Positions 1 to 6,955 of a DNA stretch of 25,263 nt are shown here, piece by piece. Location: NCBI GenBank assembly GCA_002404155.1, contig DHJC01000028.1, positions 1,037-26,299 on the forward strand. The letters run 5' to 3'. The notes under the pieces were generated by a model. The model worked only from the letters and a program-made list of their open reading frames with translations, had not been told where the DNA came from and did not search any database. The first letter of the stretch is position 1. Each line of letters starts with the position of its first letter. The translations under genes were made by a program, and so were the position numbers. Source of the DNA: Chloroflexi bacterium UBA4730. GTDB lineage: Bacteria; Chloroflexota; Limnocylindria; P2-11E.

Positions 1-1
1 G

Positions 2-343
2 ATGGCCCGCGGCTTCCAGGCCGACCAGGCACACGAATCCGGACGCTCGGTGGAGCCGTCGGAGGAGCCGTACTGGCGGTTCTGGCAGCAGATCAGGAAG
101 GCGGAGGCCGAGAGCGAGGCCATCGCGGTCGGCTACTTGATGAAGGGAATGCCCAATGCTCCGACGGCCGTCATCGCATGGCTGGAGCGACGGTTTCGCG
201 ATCGGTGGAGTCGGACCGAGCGCGTCGAGCACGCCGGCGACGGCGGCGGCGCAATCAGGATCGAGACCGTGCGCGAGAAGGTGCTGGCAGACATCGATGC
301 GATTGCGCAGCGGCTGTTAGAGGACGCGAACGCCGAAAGCTAG
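2..343 (+). CDS. Phage terminase small-subunit-like protein, probably 5'-truncated
   Basis: The frame is open from the window edge, so the true start may lie upstream; if the ATG at position 2 is used the product is 113 aa. Residues about 24-75 (aromatic PYWRFWQQIRKAEAE, then AVIAWLERRFRDRWSRT and a basic/acidic tail) match the pattern seen in the C-terminal part of many phage terminase small-subunit-like or transposase-type HTH proteins (WxxIxKAxAEAE ... AxAWxLERRFPxRWxRRxRV). Those proteins usually carry an N-terminal helix-turn-helix of about 60-100 residues. That part is not in the window, so this is either a fragment or a gene cut by the window edge. The family call rests on remembered motif patterns and is an inference. 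The gene next to it is a phage/restriction-type regulator, which fits mobile DNA. Confidence 0.5.
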   Translation: MARGFQADQAHESGRSVEPSEEPYWRFWQQIRKAEAESEAIAVGYLMKGMPNAPTAVIAWLERRFRDRWSRTERVEHAGDGGGAIRIETVREKVLADIDAIAQRLLEDANAES

Positions 344-479
344 GTCACTTACCTTCCGCCTCGACGTTGACGCCCGTGCGGTCTGGGCGTGCACCGCGCT
401 CTCCTACACGCACGCGGACAGCCTGGAGACCGATGCCGCCCTTGATGAGGAGGATCGGGTCCAGATCAGTCCGGTGTGA
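321..479 (+). pseudogene. Coding-like open frame without a start codon
   Basis: After an in-frame TAG at 318-320 this frame stays open to a TGA at 477-479. From about position 345 it reads as an ordinary acidic protein end (FRLDVDARAVW, then DAALDEEDRVQISPV), unlike the arginine-rich shadow frames around it. No ATG, GTG or TTG start is available. It could be a frameshifted gene remnant following the terminase-like fragment, or chance. No family is recognised. Confidence 0.2.
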
Positions 480-511
480 CCGCTGGGTTCGTCACCATTA
501 CGCACAAAGAC

Positions 512-766
512 TCAGCCCGTCCGGCGCGACGAGCGACCGCGCCGCACGCGCTCCGCGGCTTCGAACAGCTCAGCCGGTGGGACCTTCAGGCCTGCCGCGA
601 TTCGGTAGACGTTGATGAGACCGAGGTTCCGCTCGCCACGCTCGACACCGCTGACATAGGTCCGGTGCAACGCGCTGCGCTCGGCGAGCTCCTCTTGGGA
701 GATGCCGAGGCGGGTCCGATACCGGCGCACCGCCGCTCCAAACGCCGAGAGTTCCGGCTGCACCAT
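512..766 (-). CDS. XRE-family HTH transcriptional regulator
   Basis: An 84-aa protein that is almost entirely one Cro/C1-type helix-turn-helix. Residues 10-66 contain GISQEELAERSALHRTYVS, then VERGERN and INVYRIAAGLKVPPAELF, the classical five-helix XRE fold with the recognition helix around residues 32-41. It has no other domain, so it is the size of a restriction-modification control (C) protein or a small antitoxin-like repressor. It is divergent from the nuclease gene at 830, with 63 bp between the two starts. That gap holds a dyad (793-816), so autoregulation and control of the nuclease is the natural inference. ATG at 766 was chosen because the fold begins directly after it. Confidence 0.9.
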   Translation of the reverse strand: MVQPELSAFGAAVRRYRTRLGISQEELAERSALHRTYVSGVERGERNLGLINVYRIAAGLKVPPAELFEAAERVRRGRSSRRTG

Positions 767-790
767 GTGACGGCCATGGAACGGGCCAGA

Positions 791-821
791 TGACTATCGG
801 TCTACAGCCGATGAGTAACAT
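791..821. promoter_or_regulatory. Divergent promoter with inverted repeat, probable XRE operator
   Basis: ATCGG (796-800) and CCGAT (808-812) form a dyad with a 7-bp centre. The arms extend outward as ACT / AGT with one base of slippage, and a GACT lies on the outer left edge. A TAACAT hexamer (816-821) sits 8 bp before the nuclease ATG at 830, with a weak TGACTA (791-796) upstream. The dyad therefore lies between the putative -35 and -10 of the nuclease gene, where a bound repressor would block polymerase. No Shine-Dalgarno is visible, so the nuclease mRNA may be leaderless. The sequence elements are directly visible; the operator role is inferred. Confidence 0.5.
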
Positions 822-829
822 CTGTCGCC

Positions 830-1612
830 ATGGCTGTCACGCGCTCGACTGTTCGCCCCCCGCGTCTCGACGACGCTCCGCTCGATTACGCGCCGGAGAA
901 CGAGCAGGGCGTCGTCTTCCTCTTCGCGCATCTCGCCCGTCGGCGTTTCGGCCTGCGGGTCGAGCGGGTCCAGCAGGGGTTTCCCGACTGCATCGCCTAT
1001 CGCGCCGGTCGGCGGGTCCGCATCGAGTTCGAGTATCGGTCGAGCGGTTTCGCCGCCCACGGGCACGACGCGAGCAAGTGCGACTGGATCGTCTGCTGGA
1101 TTCACGACTGGCCCGGCCATCCGAAGCGGCTTCGCATCGTTGAGCTGCGTGCGGAGTACGGCCTCGGCTTCAATGTCTGGGTGCAGCCCGTTGGCGTAGT
1201 GAACGGCACCGACTACCGCGACGTTCTGCGGAGGACGAAGAGCGGCGAGACCTGGAGCCTTCCGCGTCAGGCATCCAAAGGAGACCTCGTGCTCTACTAC
1301 CGAACCGCCCCCCAGTCCTGCATCGCCGACCTCTTTCGGATAACCAGCCCGGTCGGCCATGTGAAGGCGGGTTTTCGAGAAGGCAAGGACTTTATGGCGA
1401 ACATCCGGCGTGTCTGCACACTCAAGAGCCCGATCTATCTGCGCGAACTCCGCCAGAATCCGATTCTCAAAACCGCTGGCTTTGTTCGCGGGGACATGCG
1501 CGGGCGCGCCCGCGTCTCGGACCACTGGCCTGAGCTCTACGCGATGATCGTCGCCCGAAACCCATCCGTCCGGCGCATCCTTAAGGCCTACGCACCCGAC
1601 CGCCTGGCTTAA
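830..1612 (+). CDS. PD-(D/E)XK-like nuclease fused to an EVE/PUA-like domain
   Basis: A 260-aa two-domain protein. Residues about 25-105 look like a restriction-endonuclease fold: GFPDCIAYR provides P52-D53, a strand RRVRIEFEYRSS provides E66 and E68 (an E-x-E variant in place of E-x-K), and KCDWIVCWIHDW forms the next strand. From about residue 148 (KGDLVLYYRTAPQ, then IADLFRITSPV) the protein resembles EVE/ASCH-type PUA-like domains, which bind modified bases in DNA or RNA. Known nuclease + EVE architectures include modification-dependent restriction enzymes. A defence role against modified phage DNA is therefore plausible but not shown. The divergent XRE regulator supports a controlled nuclease. 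ATG at 830 follows a TAACAT hexamer. What is uncertain is whether the E-x-E site is catalytically competent. Confidence 0.72.
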   Translation: MAVTRSTVRPPRLDDAPLDYAPENEQGVVFLFAHLARRRFGLRVERVQQGFPDCIAYRAGRRVRIEFEYRSSGFAAHGHDASKCDWIVCWIHDWPGHPKRLRIVELRAEYGLGFNVWVQPVGVVNGTDYRDVLRRTKSGETWSLPRQASKGDLVLYYRTAPQSCIADLFRITSPVGHVKAGFREGKDFMANIRRVCTLKSPIYLRELRQNPILKTAGFVRGDMRGRARVSDHWPELYAMIVARNPSVRRILKAYAPDRLA

Positions 1613-1804
1613 CCCGCCGACCACCCGGGCGCGGCCGGTTCGCGAGGTTGCCACCGGTCTTCGCCCTGTGGGACGCGTTGTCGGGGCTGCCGCACGGGAC
1701 GGACCTTTAGCCGCCGACCGCGGGATGGGACCCCCTTGCGCCGCCGTGGCGCGCCAGAGCGGGCGGCGTACTGGGGGCATCGTTTCCGACAGGCGCGCCA
1801 GCCT

Positions 1805-1829
1805 GTACACAAATCGTGCGTTTCGTGGT
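1805..1829 (+). repeat. 25-bp direct repeat, left copy (partner 5550-5574)
   Basis: Begins GTACACAAATCGT and ends CGTTTCGTGGT. It differs from the copy at 5550-5574 at a single position. The two copies, in the same orientation, bracket the five-GAF kinase gene. No further copy was seen. Confidence 0.75.
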
Positions 1830-1956
1830 CGCGCTCCGAGCACCGTTTGGGTACGACAAATCTCGTGGTCGGGCGCATCGGCATCGCGGTTGATGCCGGG
1901 CTCGGCGGCCGGTGTGCCGTTCTTAGGAGGCTCCCCGCAGTCTTGTCGGCGTGCAC

Positions 1957-1962
1957 GATACT
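1957..1962 (+). promoter_or_regulatory. Putative -10 element GATACT of the five-GAF kinase
   Basis: GATACT lies 10 bp before the GTG at 1973. The same 12-bp string CGATACTGCGCG, with identical spacing to the start, precedes the second kinase (GATACT 11861-11866, ATG 11877). Conservation of hexamer and spacing between paralogs suggests a shared promoter with a very short leader. No good -35 was found. Confidence 0.4.
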
Positions 1963-1972
1963 GCGCGCAGCA

Positions 1973-4900
1973 GTGGCAAGCGGGAACGCGCCGAGGCGGC
2001 CCGGCAGGCGCGAACCGGCGCGACCCACGCGGCCGCCGTCGAGCGCGACGGTAGACCTCCCGACCGAACTCGAGGCCACCCGGCAGGAGTTGCGGGAGGC
2101 GCTCGAGCAGCAGACCGCGACGGCGGAGATCCTCCGCGCGATCTCGGAGTCGCCGACGGACGTGCAGCCGGTGCTAGAGGCGATCGCCCGGAGCGCGGCG
2201 CAGTTTTGCGGTGCCGAAGACGCATTCCTGCTCCTCCGCGATGGTGACCGCGTTCAGGGGCGCGCGCACGTCGGGCCGATCCCGGTGCGGATTCCCGGCA
2301 GCATCCCGCTGGATCGCTCATCCGTCTCCGGCCGGGTGATCCTCGACGGACGGACGATCGAGGTCGGCGACGCCAAGAACGCTGCGGACTTCCCGCTGGG
2401 CCGCGTGTTGGCCCGCAATTCGGACCACAACCGGGCCTTCGGAACGCCGCTGATGCACCAGGATGCCGCGATCGGCGTCCTGGTGCTGCGCCGCGTCGAG
2501 GACCGTCCGTTCACCGAGCGCCAGCGGGCCCTCGCCGAGACCTTTGCCGCACAGGCGGTCATCGCCATCGAGAACGTCCGGCTGTTCAACGAGACGAAGG
2601 AGGCGCTCGAGCGGCAGACCGCGATCAGCGAGGTGCTGGACGCGATCAACAGCTCGGCGTTCGACCTCGAGCGCGTGCTGGCCACGATGCTCGAAAAAGC
2701 GATGCAGCTCTGCGCCGCGGATAACGGCGGCATCGTGCAGGTCGAGGGTGACGCGGCGCGCATCGTCGCCGAGGCGGGCCCGCCCGAGCACGTGGCGTTG
2801 GCACGCGAGGCGTTCCGGGATCGGCAGATCCGGCGAGACCGAGGCTCCCTCACCGGTCGCGTGCTGCTCGCTGGCAAGACCGTGCAAATCCCGGACATGC
2901 TGAACGACCCCGAGTACGAGGGCATCACGACCGAGCGAATCACAAAGGTGATCGGCGGCGACCGCACCGGCCTCGGGGTGCCGCTGATCCGTTTCGGCAC
3001 CGTGGTCGGCGCCATCCTTCTCCGGCGCCAGCGCGTCGCGCCATTCACCGCCGCCGAGACCTCGCTCGTCGAGGCCTTCGCAGCGCAGGCCGTGATCGCG
3101 ATGGAGAACGCACGCCTATTCAACGCGACGAAGGAGGCGCTCGAGCAGCAAACCGCGACGAGCGAAGTCCTGAAGGTCATCAGCCGCTCGACGAGCGACC
3201 TGCAGCCGGTCTTCGACTTCGTCGTTGAGAATGCCAATCGGCTGTGCGCCGCGGACCACGCGTTCGTCTACCTGCCAGAGGGCGACGCGTTTCGCATGGT
3301 CGCGTCATTTGGCGGGTCGCCCGAACTCGTCGAGATCAACAGACAGGAACGCAGATTTCTCGGCCGTGGCTCCCTGGTGGGCCGCGTCGCACTTGAAGAA
3401 CAGGTCGTCCAGATCACCGATGTGCTCGAGGACCGCGAATACACACTCGCTCAGACTCAACGTGTCGGCGGCTATCGCACGATGCTCGGCCTACCGATGA
3501 ACCGAGGCGACGGGGCGCTCGTTGGCATCATCGGCATGGCCCGGAACGAGGTGCGGCCCTTCACTTCCAAGGAGATCGAGCTTGTCGAGACGTTCGCCGA
3601 CCAGGCGGCGATCGCGATCGAGAACGTCCGGCTGTTCAACGAGACGAAGGAGGCCCTCGAGCGACAGCGAGCCACCGCGGACATTCTCTACACGATCTCG
3701 ACCTCGCCGACGACGGACCAGCCAGTGCTCGATGCGGTCGCGAGGAACGCGCTGCGCTTCTGCGGGGCCGAGGACGTGCTCGTGTTGCTCGTTGACGGCG
3801 ATGTGTTGGAGCGTCGAGCCCACGCAGGCACCATGCGCACAGTTGACCGGCAGGGTGGGCCGATCAACCGGGTACCGCTGGTGCGGGAGACCGTCTCCGG
3901 ACGGGCGACGCTTGAGTCGCGCACGATCCACGTCCCCGATATCCAGTCGAGCGACGAGTTTCCGATCGGGCGCGAGCTCGGCCAGCGCCTCGGCGAGCAC
4001 GCGAACCTCGCGGCACCCCTGCTCCAGCAGGGCAAGGCGATGGGCGCGATCCTGTTGAGGCGGACGGACCTTCACCCATTCGGCGACGATGAAGTGGCTC
4101 TGGCCGAGGGCTTCGCGGCACAGGCCGTCATCGCGATCGAGAACGTCCGCCTGTTCAACGAGACGAAGGAGGCGCTCGAGCGGCAGACGGCAATCTCGGA
4201 GATCCTGCGGGTCATCTCAGCGTCACCAACGGACGTACGGCCGGTCCTCGAAGCGATCGTCGAGAACGCGCTGCGGTTCTGCGCTGCCGAGGACGCGGCC
4301 GTCATGCTTCCGAATGGCGATCAGCTGGGGCTGGCGGCGCACCGCGGATCGGTGCCCGTGGCGAACGACCTGCGCTACCCGAACGACGGGACGTCCGTGA
4401 GTTCCCGCGCCTTCCTCGAGGCGACGACGATCGCGGTGCAAGACCTCCAAACGGCGATCGATTTCCCGCTGGGTGCCGAGAACGCCCGGTCGGGCGGCTA
4501 CCACGCCACCGTCGGCGCGCCGCTGCTCCACGCTGGCGCGGCCGTCGGCGTGATCGTGCTCCGTCGTTTCGACGCTCGCCCGTTCAGCGAGCGCGAGATC
4601 GGTGCCCTGGAAACGTTCGCCGCCCAAGCGGTGATCGCGATCGAGAATGTCCGGCTGTTCAACGAGATCCGGGAGAAGTCGGGCCAGCTCGAGGGCGCGA
4701 ACCGCGAGCTTGCCGCGGCCAGCCGGCACAAGAGCGAGTTCCTCGCGAACATGAGCCACGAGCTGCGCACCCCGCTCAACGCGATCATCGGGTTCTCCGA
4801 TGTGCTCGAGCAGCGGCTGTTTGGCGAGCTGAACGAGCGCCAGGCCGACTACACCCACGACATCGCGAGTTCCGGCCGCCACCTCCTGGACCTGGTGAAC

Positions 4901-5428
4901 GAGATCCTCGACCTCTCGAAGGTCGAGGCCGGTCGGATGGAGCTCGAGCCGAGCGAGTTCGCCCTCGCCGAGACGATCCGCGGGGCGGTCGGCTTCGTCC
5001 GCGAACGGGCCGCGGCGCACCGCATCGAGTTGGCGACGGGCCTGCCCGCCGACCTCGGGACAATCGTCGCCGACGAGCGCAAGGTTCGCCAGGTCCTCCT
5101 CAACCTGCTGTCGAACGCCGTCAAGTTCACGCCGGACGGCGGCACGATCGGCGTGCGCGCCCGGAGAGGCAACGGCGAGGTCGAGGTGTCGGTCCGCGAC
5201 ACGGGCATCGGGATCGCCCCCGAGGATCAAGCCAAGGTCTTCGACGAGTTCCAGCAGGTCGGCAGATCCAGTGACCGGTCGCGAGAGGGGACCGGGCTCG
5301 GGTTGACCCTCGCGAAGCGCTTCATCGAGCTCCACGGTGGGCGGATCTGGATCGAGAGCGAGGTCGGCAAAGGGACGACGTTCACGTTCGCGATACCCGT
5401 CGCTAAGTCTGCGGCCGCTCCGGCGTAG
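1973..5428 (+). CDS. Soluble sensor histidine kinase with five tandem GAF domains
   Basis: About 1151 aa with no membrane segment. Five GAF modules lie roughly at residues 63-196, 233-376, 408-548, 577-720 and 752-890, each introduced by a coiled linker of type NETKEALERQTA. HisKA follows with phospho-acceptor His929 in the H-box (FLANMSHELRTPLNAIIGFS). Then comes HATPase_c with N1048 in LLSNAVKFTPDGG, D1076 in DTGIGI, and the G2 box GTGLGLTLAKRF near 1106-1117. It should autophosphorylate and pass phosphate to a response regulator, but none is encoded nearby. GTG at 1973 was chosen because it aligns with the ATG of the paralog at 11877 (same CGATACTGCGCG and spacing). A TTG at 1943, 12 bp after AGGAGG, is the alternative. 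The GAF ligands are unknown. Confidence 0.93.
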   Translation: MASGNAPRRPGRREPARPTRPPSSATVDLPTELEATRQELREALEQQTATAEILRAISESPTDVQPVLEAIARSAAQFCGAEDAFLLLRDGDRVQGRAHVGPIPVRIPGSIPLDRSSVSGRVILDGRTIEVGDAKNAADFPLGRVLARNSDHNRAFGTPLMHQDAAIGVLVLRRVEDRPFTERQRALAETFAAQAVIAIENVRLFNETKEALERQTAISEVLDAINSSAFDLERVLATMLEKAMQLCAADNGGIVQVEGDAARIVAEAGPPEHVALAREAFRDRQIRRDRGSLTGRVLLAGKTVQIPDMLNDPEYEGITTERITKVIGGDRTGLGVPLIRFGTVVGAILLRRQRVAPFTAAETSLVEAFAAQAVIAMENARLFNATKEALEQQTATSEVLKVISRSTSDLQPVFDFVVENANRLCAADHAFVYLPEGDAFRMVASFGGSPELVEINRQERRFLGRGSLVGRVALEEQVVQITDVLEDREYTLAQTQRVGGYRTMLGLPMNRGDGALVGIIGMARNEVRPFTSKEIELVETFADQAAIAIENVRLFNETKEALERQRATADILYTISTSPTTDQPVLDAVARNALRFCGAEDVLVLLVDGDVLERRAHAGTMRTVDRQGGPINRVPLVRETVSGRATLESRTIHVPDIQSSDEFPIGRELGQRLGEHANLAAPLLQQGKAMGAILLRRTDLHPFGDDEVALAEGFAAQAVIAIENVRLFNETKEALERQTAISEILRVISASPTDVRPVLEAIVENALRFCAAEDAAVMLPNGDQLGLAAHRGSVPVANDLRYPNDGTSVSSRAFLEATTIAVQDLQTAIDFPLGAENARSGGYHATVGAPLLHAGAAVGVIVLRRFDARPFSEREIGALETFAAQAVIAIENVRLFNEIREKSGQLEGANRELAAASRHKSEFLANMSHELRTPLNAIIGFSDVLEQRLFGELNERQADYTHDIASSGRHLLDLVNEILDLSKVEAGRMELEPSEFALAETIRGAVGFVRERAAAHRIELATGLPADLGTIVADERKVRQVLLNLLSNAVKFTPDGGTIGVRARRGNGEVEVSVRDTGIGIAPEDQAKVFDEFQQVGRSSDRSREGTGLGLTLAKRFIELHGGRIWIESEVGKGTTFTFAIPVAKSAAAPA
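2102..4690 (+). repeat. Tandem DNA repeat of about 0.5 kb encoding GAF modules
   Basis: The linker signature containing CTCGAGC recurs at 2102, 2606, 3140, 3656 and 4175, a period of 504-534 bp. The preceding GCCATCGAGAACGTCCGGCT-type string recurs with near identity at each junction. This is internal duplication of a GAF + coiled-linker unit. Linkers are more conserved than GAF cores, so the sensor pockets have diverged. Confidence 0.85.
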
Positions 5429-5549
5429 TCGAGCGGGCTAACACACACACGCCGCCGTCAGAAACGTCCCGTGCGCCCCGGCCGCACTCAAAGCGTTGCA
5501 TCGGTCTGGTGCTTTTGGGCGCCGGAGTGCCGTCCGGTCGGGAACGACC

Positions 5550-5574
5550 GTACACAAATCGTCCGTTTCGTGGT
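5550..5574 (+). repeat. 25-bp direct repeat, right copy (partner 1805-1829)
   Basis: Same orientation as the left copy, with one mismatch (GTCCG versus GTGCG). It lies in the 197-bp gap between the kinase stop and the end of the convergent membrane-protein gene at 5626. Confidence 0.75.
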
Positions 5575-5625
5575 GGAACGTCGCCAGCAAATGCGGAGGG
5601 GATGGCTTGACGAACGGGCCGGGGC

Positions 5626-6882
5626 TCATCGGCGCAGCCACAGGCTCGCGTGCGCCGGCTGCATCGTGTCCCCGACCGCGTCGAGCAGATCGTCCCGGAC
5701 CGCGTCGAGATCGACCTCGTCGCCGAGCCGCGCGCTGAAGGCGTCGACCGTGCGCCCGGCGTCGTAGCGCGAGCGGTAGAAGCGCTGATCGACGGCGCGT
5801 TGGATCCTGCGGCGCAGCGGCTGGAAGAGGGCGAAGCTGACCAGGGTCGACGCCGCGACCGACAGCTCAGAGCCCGTCGTGAACGGACGCAGCAGCGTCT
5901 GGAGCAGGACGATGCCGCCGAAGAACGCGCCGCCGATCGCGGCGGTCGTCGCGCCGTAAACGAGCGCGCGATTGATGATCACGTCGATGTCGTATAGGCG
6001 GTATCGCGCGACAGCCAGGCCGATCGCGACGGGGGCGAGCGAATACCCGACAGCCATGACGGCAACCAGCGGGGGCGCCGGCAGGTTCAACAGCGCCTGC
6101 AGGAACGGGATGACCGTCACCAGGAGCATCACTACACAGGCCGCCAGGAACCACCGGAGCTGGAGACGGGTCTCGGCGGTCCCGCGCCGGTAGCGCAGGA
6201 CGACCGACACGATGCCCGGGATCAACGTCAGAAGGACGGCGATCACGGCGAGCTGCGAGACAGGGCTGAGCAACGCCGCGGCGGACGCGTTTCCGATCGG
6301 ATTGGCGATCGGCGTCGTGGCGTCGGCGTCGCCGACCGCTCCCGGGTCCAGCGCGCGGGTCACCTGCCAAACCACCAGCGCCGCCGCCCCGAAGCGCACC
6401 GCCCACGCCCAGCGCGGGGTGAGCGGACGACCATCCGGGAACAGCAACGGCAGGAGACCCAGCGTCAGCCACACCGCGGTCGCAAAACCGAAGTTGCCCA
6501 CCAGGCCGACCACGCCGGGGATCGGATAGCCGCCCGCCGGTGAATACTCGGCGCTCGTCACGTACACACTTGCCACCTGCGGGACGGCGAACGATACGGC
6601 GGCCCCCAAGAGGATCCAGCCGACCGCGTTTCGCGCTTGCCGGCGCACGATCAGCACACCGACGACGGCGAACACGAGCAGCGTCCCAAGCAGCGGCCGC
6701 CCGGTCAACAGCGACTCGGCGGCGCCGGGCGGGACGGTCGGCGGCAGGACCGCCTCCAAGTACAACGTGACTGCCACGCTCAACACGACAAGCGCGAAGA
6801 GCGCGATCGAGAGCGGACCGATCAGCGAGCGCCGGGGTCCGTTTTCCTCACGTGTACGGCCAGGGTCGATCGCTGCTGTCAT
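5626..6882 (-). CDS. ComP-like multi-TM membrane protein lacking a kinase domain (paralog 1)
   Basis: 418 aa with about nine or ten hydrophobic segments in the first 330 residues. Family landmarks are GRPLLGTLLVFAVVGVLIVRR, LLPLLFPDGRPLTPRW, LQLRWFLAA, the RYRLYDIDVIINRALVYG loop and a cytoplasmic RRRIQRAVDQRFYRSRYDA coiled stretch ending in SLWLRR. In ComP/actinobacterial sensor kinases a similar membrane region and linker lead into GAF or HisKA_3 plus HATPase. Here translation stops right after the linker, so no catalysis is expected. ATG at 6882 (MTAAIDPGR) precedes the first hydrophobic segment; an upstream open extension is arginine- and serine-rich and non-coding in style. The gene lies 73 bp downstream of paralog 2 on the same strand, probably in one operon. 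The 3' part is almost identical to paralog 4. Confidence 0.85.
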   Translation of the reverse strand: MTAAIDPGRTREENGPRRSLIGPLSIALFALVVLSVAVTLYLEAVLPPTVPPGAAESLLTGRPLLGTLLVFAVVGVLIVRRQARNAVGWILLGAAVSFAVPQVASVYVTSAEYSPAGGYPIPGVVGLVGNFGFATAVWLTLGLLPLLFPDGRPLTPRWAWAVRFGAAALVVWQVTRALDPGAVGDADATTPIANPIGNASAAALLSPVSQLAVIAVLLTLIPGIVSVVLRYRRGTAETRLQLRWFLAACVVMLLVTVIPFLQALLNLPAPPLVAVMAVGYSLAPVAIGLAVARYRLYDIDVIINRALVYGATTAAIGGAFFGGIVLLQTLLRPFTTGSELSVAASTLVSFALFQPLRRRIQRAVDQRFYRSRYDAGRTVDAFSARLGDEVDLDAVRDDLLDAVGDTMQPAHASLWLRR

Positions 6883-6955
6883 CGCAGCGCCAGGCAGCGT
6901 ACGGCGGGTGCAAGCGGGGTCGCGCCACCGACAGAGGTTGACCCTGGCACCGAGC

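Larger units (their letters stand above)
1613..1972. other. Intergenic region upstream of the five-GAF kinase
   Basis: No convincing gene. It holds the left copy of a 25-bp direct repeat (1805-1829), an AGGAGG at 1925-1930 and a GATACT hexamer (1957-1962) just before the kinase start. The kinase frame stays open upstream to an ATG at 1736, but that translation is arginine-rich and unlike a protein. Confidence 0.5.

Noticed and set aside
794..1843. Minus-strand open frame of 349 codons over the nuclease gene
   Set aside because: Shadow of the nuclease gene; the plus-strand product has recognisable domains.
1736..1972. N-terminal extension of the five-GAF kinase from ATG 1736
   Set aside because: The extra 79 residues are arginine-rich and cover a direct repeat and an AGGAGG. 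Alignment of the promoter/start region with the paralog places the start at 1973.
2102..4690. CRISPR-like periodicity
   Set aside because: The 0.5-kb periodic strings are coding linkers between GAF domains, not short direct repeats with spacers. No CRISPR array was seen anywhere in the window.
4223..5335. Minus-strand open frame of 370 codons inside the five-GAF kinase
   Set aside because: Antisense of the HisKA/HATPase region, with repetitive leucine/glutamate/arginine composition and no ribosome-binding site.
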